The notes beneath the pieces were generated by a model. It did not search any database. It saw only the letters and a list, made by a program, of their open reading frames with translations, and was not told where the DNA came from. A stretch of DNA of 64,000 nt from Nitratiruptor tergarcus DSM 16512 (GTDB taxonomy: Bacteria > Campylobacterota > Campylobacteria > Campylobacterales > Nitratiruptoraceae), in NCBI RefSeq assembly GCF_027946175.1, contig NZ_AP026671.1:1116001-1180000 (forward strand), read 5' to 3'. Shown piece by piece: positions 56,492-64,000 of this stretch (its first letter is position 1; each line of letters begins with the position of its first letter). Made by a program: the position numbers and the translations under genes.

Positions 56492-57716
56492 AATGCTCTT
56501 TAATATAGGCTTTTTCTCCATGAATTGCTTCATCAAGCCCCTCTATCTCATCATCGCGGCTTACACGAAGTCCAATAGTTTTATCAACAATTTTGAATAT
56601 TACATAACTCAAAATTATAGTATAGATACCAACAACTAACAGTGCAAGCAACTCTTTGCCCAAAAGTCCAGCTCCACCGCCATACATTAGTCCATTTGCA
56701 CCACCAATATCTTCTTTGGCAAAAATTCCAAGCAAAATAGCACCTAGCATTCCCCCAACACCATGCACACCAAAAACATCAAGACTATCGTCATATTTGA
56801 ATCTATTTTTGAGATATACTACTGCCCAAAAACAGACAACTGCTGCAGCAACACCAATAACTATCCCACCAAAAACATCAACAAAGCCAGAAGCTGGAGT
56901 TATTGTAGCAAGTCCTGCAATTATCCCAGTAAAAAGACCAAGGCTTGTAGGTTTTTTAAACTTGATCCACTCTAACACCATCCAAACTATTCCTCCAACA
57001 ATTGCTGCAAGGGTTGTTACCAATGCTGCACTCACAGCTTGTGCATTCATCGCTAACGCACTTCCTCCATTAAATCCAAACCAACCAAACCACAAAAGCC
57101 CGGTACCAATAGCCACAAGAGGCAAAGATGAAGGAAGCATAATAGGCTCTTTACGCTTACCAAGAATGATTGCTCCCACCAATGCGGCAAGTCCACTTGT
57201 TTCATGAATGACAATACCGCCCGCAAAATCGAGCACACCAATATCACCTAGCCATCCACCGCCCCAGATCCAGTGAGCCACTGGAAAATAGACAATAGTT
57301 GACCAAAGAAGAGAAATGAGCATCCATGCACCAAACTTCATTCTCTCCACAAATGCTCCAGCCATAAGTGCTGTTGCAATTGCCGCAAATGTCATCTGAA
57401 AAAAGATAAAAAGGTAATGGTAAAGATTTGGTGCTGCAGGCGCTGCATCACTAGGTTTGATAGAGTTGAGGAAAAAATATTGTAAATTCCCAATAAAACC
57501 ACCAATATCTGGTGCAAAAACTAATGAATAGCCATATACAATCCATACCAAACTCACTATCCCAAATGCTACCATCACCATCATAATGGTATTGAGTATA
57601 CTTTTGACTTTGGTAAGTCCACCATAAAAGAGTGCTAACGCTGGGACACTCATGAGGAGTACAAAAGCTGTGGAAACTAGTATCCATACATTATCAGCAA
57701 CTACAATCTTGTCCAT
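56490..57716 (-). CDS. amtB: Ammonium transporter
   Basis: A 408-residue Amt channel with 11 helices. Family segments: ALFYGGLTKVKSILNTIMMV, GGIVIHETSGLAALVGAIIL, LLWFGWFGFNGGSALAMN and the pore-lining His region FGVHGVGGMLGAILLGIF. No cleavable leader is obvious. It follows the PII gene (28-base gap), the usual glnK-amtB pair; PII blocks the channel when nitrogen is plentiful. Confidence 0.93.
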   Translation of the reverse strand: MDKIVVADNVWILVSTAFVLLMSVPALALFYGGLTKVKSILNTIMMVMVAFGIVSLVWIVYGYSLVFAPDIGGFIGNLQYFFLNSIKPSDAAPAAPNLYHYLFIFFQMTFAAIATALMAGAFVERMKFGAWMLISLLWSTIVYFPVAHWIWGGGWLGDIGVLDFAGGIVIHETSGLAALVGAIILGKRKEPIMLPSSLPLVAIGTGLLWFGWFGFNGGSALAMNAQAVSAALVTTLAAIVGGIVWMVLEWIKFKKPTSLGLFTGIIAGLATITPASGFVDVFGGIVIGVAAAVVCFWAVVYLKNRFKYDDSLDVFGVHGVGGMLGAILLGIFAKEDIGGANGLMYGGGAGLLGKELLALLVVGIYTIILSYVIFKIVDKTIGLRVSRDDEIEGLDEAIHGEKAYIKEH

Positions 57717-57744
57717 ATTCTTCCTTTGATATAAAAATATTTAA

Positions 57745-58569
<825 letters not shown>

Positions 58570-58794
58570 CTACAACTTAAACTCCTCCTCTATATCTTTT
58601 GCCAAAGCAAAACCTTTGAAAGTTAAACTCTCATCATTTACATACTGCTCCTGCTTCAACTCCTTTAAAAGTCTTTTACCCTCTTTAAGAGTAAAAAGAT
58701 GTGAATTTTCTAGCATCAAAAGAATATCTTTGAAACTCTCATCCTCTTTTTTCTTAGCAAGTGCGAGAAGCAAAACTTTTTTGTTAATATCCAT
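58570..58794 (-). CDS. Small hypothetical cytoplasmic protein
   Basis: A 74-residue charged, helical protein (MDINKKVLLLALAKKKEDES and FKDILLMLENSHLF, ending SLTFKGFALAKDIEEEFKL). AAAGGAATTAAA precedes the ATG. I do not recognise the family; the last part looks like the wing of a small winged-helix domain, but no clear recognition helix can be named. It is divergent from gyrA with a 60-base gap. Confidence 0.6.
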   Translation of the reverse strand: MDINKKVLLLALAKKKEDESFKDILLMLENSHLFTLKEGKRLLKELKQEQYVNDESLTFKGFALAKDIEEEFKL

Positions 58795-58822
58795 TTTAAT
58801 TCCTTTATTATTGTAAAAAAGC

Positions 58823-58828
58823 TATAAT
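58823..58828 (+). promoter_or_regulatory. -10 element of gyrA
   Basis: TATAAT lies 27 bases before the gyrA ATG, which has AGAGGA as ribosome binding site. The expected leader is about 20 bases, and no -35 box is evident, as is common in this phylum. Confidence 0.55.
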
Positions 58829-58854
58829 ATCCAAAATTTTTTATAGAGGAAAAT

Positions 58855-61320
58855 ATGGCGGATCTGTTCGAAAATAATCAAGACATTCAAGAGATCGATA
58901 TAGAAGAATCGGTCAAGAGTAGCTACCTTGACTACTCTATGAGCGTCATCATAGGCCGTGCTCTGCCTGATGCAAGAGATGGCCTCAAACCGGTTCATAG
59001 ACGTATCCTCTATGCTATGAATGAACTTGGTCTCACAAGCCGCGCAGCATACAAAAAGAGTGCAAGAATCGTAGGGGATGTAATAGGTAAATACCATCCT
59101 CACGGCGATAGCGCAGTCTATGAAGCACTTGTGCGCATGGCGCAGCCTTTTTCTATGCGCTTACCACTTGTTGATGGTCAGGGAAACTTCGGCTCCATTG
59201 ATGGTGATAGCCCCGCTGCGATGCGTTATACAGAAGCGCGCATGACGAGCCTTGCTGAAGAGCTCTTGCGCGATATTGACAAAGATACGGTCGATTTCGT
59301 ACCAAACTACGATGATACGCTCACTGAGCCTGACGTACTTCCTACACGCGTACCAAATCTTTTGCTCAACGGCTCAAGTGGTATCGCAGTAGGTATGGCT
59401 ACAAACATCCCTCCCCATAGACTCGATGAACTTGTTGATGCCCTTTTAGTTATCTTAGATAATCCTCAAGCAGAACTTGCAGAAGTTATGGAGGTACTCC
59501 AGGGGCCAGATTTTCCTACAGGCGGTACTATTTTTGGAAAACAGGGTATTCTCAACTCCTATAAAACTGGCCGTGGTCGCATAAAGGTGCGTGCAAAGAC
59601 ACATATTGAAAAACTCAAATCTCGCGAAGTAATTGTTATTGATGAACTTCCTTATCAAGTCAACAAAGCACGCCTCATTGAGCAAATCGCTCAATTGGTG
59701 AAAGAAAAACAGATTGAAGGTATCAGTGAAATACGTGATGAGAGTGATAGAGAGGGTATTCGCGTAGTGATTGAGCTTAAAAAAGATGTTATGAGCGAAA
59801 TTGTGCTTAATAACCTTTTCAAATCCACACAGATGGAAGTAACTTTTGGAATCATTTTACTTGCAATTATCAATAAAGAGCCAAAAGTTTTCACACTTTT
59901 AGAGCTTTTACACCTTTTCCTCAATCACCGCCGTACCATCGTTATTCGCCGCACTATTTATGAGCTCGAAAAAGCAAAAGCTAGAGCCCATATCCTCGAA
60001 GGCCTTCTCAAAGCTCTCGATAACATCGATGAAGTAATCGCAACAATTAAAGCCAGTGAAGATACGCCAACAGCACGCGTAAATTTGGTAGAGAAATTTG
60101 ATCTCACTGAGATCCAAGCAAATGCTATTTTAGATATGAAACTCCAGCGCCTTACGGGGCTTGAGCGAGAAAAGCTTGAAAATGAATATAAAGAGCTTAT
60201 GGAGCGCATAGCATATTTGCAAAGTATTTTGCGCAGTGAAGAGAAGCTCAACGAAATTATCAAAGAGGAGCTTATTGAAGTTAAAGAGAAATTCTCTACT
60301 CCTCGCCTTACAGAAATTATCGAAGACTACAATGAAATTGATATCGAAGACTTAATTCCAAATGAGCCGATGGTTGTAACTATTACACATCGCGGCTATA
60401 TCAAACGCGTACCACTCAAACAGTATGAGAAACAAAAGCGAGGTGGCAAAGGAAAAACTGCTATAACAACATATGAAGATGATTTTATTGAAGACTTTTT
60501 CATCTCCAATACGCACGATACACTCATGTTTGTTACTGATCGTGGGCAGCTCTATTGGCTTAAAGTCTACAAGATCCCAGAAGCTGGTCGTACAGCTAAA
60601 GGTAAAGCAGTTGTCAACCTCTTGCAACTCGAGCCTGATGAGAAAATCATGGCAATTATCCCAACTACAGATTTCAGTGAAGATAAATCACTGGCGTTCT
60701 TTACCAAAAACGGTATCGTTAAGCGAACAAACTTAGCTGAATTTAGCAATATTAGAAGCAAAGGTGTACGAGCTATTACTCTTGATGACGATGATGAACT
60801 GGTTACCGCAAAAATTGTTAAACCTAAGACAAAATGGCTCTTTATCATTACAAAAAAAGGGATGTGCATCCGTTTTCCGGTAAATGATGTAAGGGAAATG
60901 GGACGAAGTGCAAGAGGTGTCACAGGTATTCGCTTCAAGTATGAAAGCGATTGTGTCGTTGGAGCAGAAACTATTCGTAGTGAAGAGCAAGAACTCTTGA
61001 CTGTGAGTGAAAGAGGTATCGGAAAGAGAACCGAGGCGAGTGAATATCGTGAGCAGAGCCGTGGTGGCAAGGGTGTGATTGCTATGAAGCTTACACCAAA
61101 AACAGGTGATGTTGTAGGTGTAGTCACAGTAGAAGCAAATAAAGATCTCATGGTACTCACATCTAGTGGCAAGATGATTCGTGTAGATATGGAAAGTATC
61201 CGCAAAGCTGGCCGCAATACAAGTGGTGTGATGATAGTACGCCTCGAAAAAGGCGATAAAGTAATAAGCATTGCAAAATGTCCTAAAGAGGAAGAGGAGG
61301 AAGAAATTGAGGAAATTTAA
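58855..61320 (+). CDS. gyrA: DNA gyrase subunit A
   Basis: An 821-residue type IIA topoisomerase subunit that cuts and rejoins DNA during negative supercoiling. The active Tyr region is [10 protein letters not shown]; the quinolone region reads [19 protein letters not shown], with Ser at the E. coli 83 position and Glu (not Asp) at 87. The GyrA box appears as QKRGGKG in the first blade of the C-terminal pinwheel, distinguishing it from ParC. The end is highly acidic ([12 protein letters not shown]). asd begins within its last codons. Confidence 0.95.
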   Translation: MADLFENNQDIQEIDIEESVKSSYLDYSMSVIIGRALPDARDGLKPVHRRILYAMNELGLTSRAAYKKSARIVGDVIGKYHPHGDSAVYEALVRMAQPFSMRLPLVDGQGNFGSIDGDSPAAMRYTEARMTSLAEELLRDIDKDTVDFVPNYDDTLTEPDVLPTRVPNLLLNGSSGIAVGMATNIPPHRLDELVDALLVILDNPQAELAEVMEVLQGPDFPTGGTIFGKQGILNSYKTGRGRIKVRAKTHIEKLKSREVIVIDELPYQVNKARLIEQIAQLVKEKQIEGISEIRDESDREGIRVVIELKKDVMSEIVLNNLFKSTQMEVTFGIILLAIINKEPKVFTLLELLHLFLNHRRTIVIRRTIYELEKAKARAHILEGLLKALDNIDEVIATIKASEDTPTARVNLVEKFDLTEIQANAILDMKLQRLTGLEREKLENEYKELMERIAYLQSILRSEEKLNEIIKEELIEVKEKFSTPRLTEIIEDYNEIDIEDLIPNEPMVVTITHRGYIKRVPLKQYEKQKRGGKGKTAITTYEDDFIEDFFISNTHDTLMFVTDRGQLYWLKVYKIPEAGRTAKGKAVVNLLQLEPDEKIMAIIPTTDFSEDKSLAFFTKNGIVKRTNLAEFSNIRSKGVRAITLDDDDELVTAKIVKPKTKWLFIITKKGMCIRFPVNDVREMGRSARGVTGIRFKYESDCVVGAETIRSEEQELLTVSERGIGKRTEASEYREQSRGGKGVIAMKLTPKTGDVVGVVTVEANKDLMVLTSSGKMIRVDMESIRKAGRNTSGVMIVRLEKGDKVISIAKCPKEEEEEEIEEI

Positions 61321-62335
61321 TGTTGCAGTAGTAGGTGTTACAGGTGCAGTGGGCGAAGAGATGCTACGCGTTATGGAAGAGGTAGATTTTCCCGTAGCAA
61401 AGCTTGTACCACTAGCTAGCAAGCGTAGTGCTGGAAGCAGTGTAGAGTACAAAGGCAAAGAGTACACAGTACAAGAGCTTACAGAAGATATTTTTGAAAA
61501 AGAGGATATAGAAATCGCTCTTTTTAGTGCTGGTGGTAGCGTCTCAGCCCATTACGCTCCCTATGCGGCTGAAGCAGGCGCAGTAGTAATAGATAATACA
61601 AGCCATTTTCGTATGGACCCAGAAGTACCTCTTGTGGTACCTGAAGTAAACCCTGAAGATATTGCAGCATGGAAGACAAAAGGGATCATTGCAAATCCAA
61701 ACTGCTCAACTATTCAAATGGTACAAGCGCTCAAACCTTTAGATGAGAAATTTGGCATTACAAGAGTTGATGTTGCTACTTACCAAGCAACTAGTGGAGC
61801 TGGCAAGAGTGCAATGGATGAGATGGTCAACCAGATGAAAGATTTTTTCAATTTCAAGCTTGATGAGAGTGAGAAGAAAAAATTCCCTCACCAAATAGCT
61901 CTCAATGTCATCCCGCAAATTGATAAATTCTTGGATAATGGCTACACAAAAGAAGAGATGAAAATGGTCAATGAGACTAAAAAAATTATGCACAAAAACA
62001 TCGAAGTAAGTGCTACATGTGTACGCGTACCGGTGCTGCGTGGCCATAGTGAAGCTGTAACTGTATGGTGTGAAAAAGATATCACACCTGAAGCTGCAAA
62101 AGAAGCTCTCTATAATGGTAAAAATATTGTAGTTATGGATGAGCCGCAAAAGAGCATCTATCCTATGCCAATAACTGTCGTAGACAAAAATGAAACATAC
62201 GTTGGACGTATTCGCAAAGATGTCTATCGTGATAATGTATTGCATATGTGGGTAGTAGCTGATAACCTCCGAGTGGGTGCAGCAACAAACGCTGTGAGAA
62301 TCGCTCTTAAATGGATAGAGATGGAGAGTGCATGA
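61307..62335 (+). CDS. asd: Aspartate-semialdehyde dehydrogenase
   Basis: A 342-residue enzyme reducing aspartyl phosphate to the semialdehyde for lysine, threonine, methionine and diaminopimelate. NADP-binding [15 protein letters not shown], catalytic Cys in [10 protein letters not shown] and His in [14 protein letters not shown] are present. The frame is open to 61271, but GAGGAGG six bases before the TTG at 61307 and the family N-terminus ([10 protein letters not shown]) support the TTG start. It overlaps the gyrA end by 14 bases and the next ATG by four. Confidence 0.92.
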   Translation: MRKFNVAVVGVTGAVGEEMLRVMEEVDFPVAKLVPLASKRSAGSSVEYKGKEYTVQELTEDIFEKEDIEIALFSAGGSVSAHYAPYAAEAGAVVIDNTSHFRMDPEVPLVVPEVNPEDIAAWKTKGIIANPNCSTIQMVQALKPLDEKFGITRVDVATYQATSGAGKSAMDEMVNQMKDFFNFKLDESEKKKFPHQIALNVIPQIDKFLDNGYTKEEMKMVNETKKIMHKNIEVSATCVRVPVLRGHSEAVTVWCEKDITPEAAKEALYNGKNIVVMDEPQKSIYPMPITVVDKNETYVGRIRKDVYRDNVLHMWVVADNLRVGAATNAVRIALKWIEMESA

Positions 62336-62850
62336 AGTATTTAGAAAATGCATTTGAATGGCTTTTATGGGAGGGAAGACTCTTTATTCTCCTCGCTGTC
62401 ATATTTGGGATGCTTGGAGCACTTATACTCTTTGTAGTGGCAAGTATCGATATTTACCATGTAGCTCACTATACCTATGAGGCACTGAGCAGTGCACACC
62501 ACCCGCCAAATTTTCATGAAAAGATTGTTGGCGAGATTATTGGTGCAGTCGATCTCTATCTTATTGCAGTAGTTATGCTTCTTTTTAGTTTTGGCTTGTA
62601 TGAGCTTTTTATCTCAAAAATAGATCCTGCTGAAGCAAGTGAGTCAAGTGGAATACTAAAAATAAAAAGCCTTGATCAACTTAAAGATAAACTTGCTAAA
62701 GTAATTGTTATGGTTCTTATAGTGAGTTTTTTTAAACGAGTTATCAATATGGAGTATCATGGAGCATTGGAGATGCTCTATTTTGCTCTCTCTATTCTTG
62801 CATTGGGATTAGCTCTTTACTTTATGCATAAAGGCGCAGAACAACACTAA
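62332..62850 (+). CDS. YqhA-family (UPF0114) membrane protein
   Basis: About 172 residues from the ATG at 62332 (GGAGAG upstream, ATGA overlap with asd). Three to four membrane helices and the segments KIVGEIIGAVDLYLIAVVML and FGLYELFISKIDPAE are typical of the YqhA/UPF0114 family, whose function is unknown. It sits between asd and hemE, probably in one operon. Confidence 0.8.
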   Translation: MKYLENAFEWLLWEGRLFILLAVIFGMLGALILFVVASIDIYHVAHYTYEALSSAHHPPNFHEKIVGEIIGAVDLYLIAVVMLLFSFGLYELFISKIDPAEASESSGILKIKSLDQLKDKLAKVIVMVLIVSFFKRVINMEYHGALEMLYFALSILALGLALYFMHKGAEQH

Positions 62851-62859
62851 GGATTATGT

Positions 62860-63882
62860 ATGGTTTTCATTGATGCATGTTTTCGTAAAAAAACCCCCTA
62901 CACTCCCATCTGGATGATGCGTCAAGCTGGACGCTATCTGCCAGAATATATGGAGGTACGCAACAAAGCTGGAAATTTTTTAACGCTTTGCAAAAATCCC
63001 GCAATGGCTGCTGAAGTAACCCTCCAGCCAGTTGAGATTTTAGATGTAGACGCTGCTATTTTATTTAGTGATATACTTGTTATTCCACTTGAAATGGGAA
63101 TGGATCTACGCTTTGAAAAAGGTGAAGGACCAATTTTTAGCGATCCTATACGTACACTAGAAGATCTTGAACGTCTCTACGACTATCCAGAAGAGAGACT
63201 TACATATGTGTATGATACGATTAAAATAGTGAGAGAAAAACTCCCAAAAGATAAAGCCCTCATCGGCTTTAGTGGAGCACCATGGACTTTGGCTACATAC
63301 ATGGTAGAAGGAAGCGGCTCCAAAACCTATGCCACTATCAAAAAGCTTATCTATACAGATCCAGAATTTATGCATGCCCTCATGATTAAAATTACAGAAG
63401 CTGTCAAAGCATATCTTGTCAAGCAGATTGAAGCCGGCGTTAATGCAGTGCAGGTCTTTGATAGTTGGGCAAGTGCACTGGAAAAAGAGAAATATTTTGA
63501 GTTTGGCTGGGACTATATGGTAGATATCGCAGAATTCCTCAAAGAGCGCTATCCCCATATCCCTGTGATTCTCTTTCCAAAAGGCATTGCAGGATATTTA
63601 GATGGTATTTATGGAAAGTTTGATGTCTTTGGTGTTGACTGGGGCACACCTATAGATTTAGCAAAAGAAAAACTTGGTGAAAAATATGTCCTCCAAGGCA
63701 ATATGGAGCCAACAAGACTCTACTCCAAAGAAGCCACAAAAGAGGGAGTAGAAAAGATCATAGAGGTAATGGGAGCCAAACCTGGTCATATCTTCAACCT
63801 CGGTCATGGAATGTTACCAGATCTTCCCGTAGAAAATGCCAAATATCTCGTAGAACTTGTTCACGATTTGACACGCAGATGA
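62860..63882 (+). CDS. hemE: Uroporphyrinogen decarboxylase
   Basis: A 340-residue enzyme converting uroporphyrinogen III to coproporphyrinogen III in haem synthesis. The N-terminal [15 protein letters not shown], catalytic Asp in [24 protein letters not shown] and [20 protein letters not shown] are all standard. Length is normal. The stop overlaps the next ATG by four bases. Confidence 0.95.
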   Translation: MVFIDACFRKKTPYTPIWMMRQAGRYLPEYMEVRNKAGNFLTLCKNPAMAAEVTLQPVEILDVDAAILFSDILVIPLEMGMDLRFEKGEGPIFSDPIRTLEDLERLYDYPEERLTYVYDTIKIVREKLPKDKALIGFSGAPWTLATYMVEGSGSKTYATIKKLIYTDPEFMHALMIKITEAVKAYLVKQIEAGVNAVQVFDSWASALEKEKYFEFGWDYMVDIAEFLKERYPHIPVILFPKGIAGYLDGIYGKFDVFGVDWGTPIDLAKEKLGEKYVLQGNMEPTRLYSKEATKEGVEKIIEVMGAKPGHIFNLGHGMLPDLPVENAKYLVELVHDLTRR

Positions 63883-64000
63883 GTATTATCTTTGGTCCTG
63901 TTAATTCCAGGAGATTTGGTCTCTCTCTTGGAATTGATCTCTCACCATCACAAAAGTCTTGCACTTTTGACTGTTTGTATTGCGAGCTAGAGCCTGCAAA
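63879..64000 (+). CDS. Radical SAM protein (partial, cut by window end)
   Basis: Only the first 40 codons are present. They read [20 protein letters not shown] and [10 protein letters not shown], the latter being a radical-SAM cluster motif (Cys, three residues, Cys, two residues, Cys). This opening is typical of radical SAM proteins of the FGPVxSRRxGxSLGID type, of poorly known function. The ATG overlaps the hemE stop by four bases. Confidence 0.75.
   Translation, partial: MSIIFGPVNSRRFGLSLGIDLSPSQKSCTFDCLYCELEPA

Overview
The window looks like chromosomal DNA of a Campylobacterota (former Epsilonproteobacteria) bacterium, probably a deep-sea-vent type such as Nitratiruptor or a relative. 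This is inferred from gene content: a MutS with a C-terminal HNH domain (the MutS7 type known from this phylum), NosL-type accessory proteins, a porin/DUF485/ActP/DUF294/exonuclease/Acs acetate block, AT-rich promoters with a clear -10 and little -35, and tightly overlapping genes. No ribosomal RNA or complete marker set is present, so the genus is a guess.

Layout. 1-750: degenerate repeats, one small membrane protein and palindromes resembling IS200/IS605 ends. 0.75-4.5 kb: zinc-finger and HIT proteins, then a periplasmic thioredoxin-like protein in an operon with a Cache-domain histidine kinase and its response regulator. 4.5-8.2 kb: a visibly AT-rich two-gene McrBC-like restriction system. 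8.4-16.0 kb: acetate uptake and activation (OprD-like porin, DUF485, ActP, DUF294/CBS regulator, DnaQ-like exonuclease, Acs). 16.1-19.5 kb: MutS7-type protein with two small genes behind it. 19.5-20.4 kb: pyrF and tRNA-Ser(GCT). 20.8-24.7 kb: an accessory stretch with two tandem paralogues of a secreted seven-repeat (probably seven-bladed) propeller with a C-terminal sorting-like tail, the second broken by a one-base slip in a T tract, plus gene relics. 24.7-28.4 kb: NYN/LOTUS protein, YaiI, TrpB, sirtuin, tRNA-Met. 28.4-29.5 kb: a complete insertion sequence with inverted repeats and a 5-bp target duplication abutting the tRNA-Met promoter. 29.5-33.2 kb: AsmA-like protein and groES-groEL.

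33.2-44.7 kb (minus strand) is one long, overlapping gene run: phosphomannomutase/phosphoglucomutase, pyrC, response regulator, histidine kinase, ExbB, ExbD, TonB, a two-domain NosL protein, a small anchored protein, a MacB/LolCDE-type ABC permease and ATPase, a cysteine-containing polytopic membrane protein, a NosL lipoprotein, a YtfJ-like protein interrupted by a stop codon, and a glycerophosphodiesterase. TonB carries a Cys/Met/His cluster that looks metal-binding. The set reads as an envelope metal (probably copper) handling module with its own two-component system; this is the best candidate for an undescribed system here.

44.8-56.5 kb is an export island: a TetR regulator, a patatin-like lipase, a YbhG/F/S/R-like ABC exporter with an inserted MFS gene on the minus strand, and a divergent EmrA-EmrB-TolC-like tripartite pump on the plus strand, with a palindromic candidate operator between them. 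56.5-58.1 kb: amtB and glnK. 58.1-64.0 kb: a repeat-bearing gap, then a small unknown gene, gyrA, asd, a YqhA-family protein, hemE and the start of a radical SAM gene cut by the window end.
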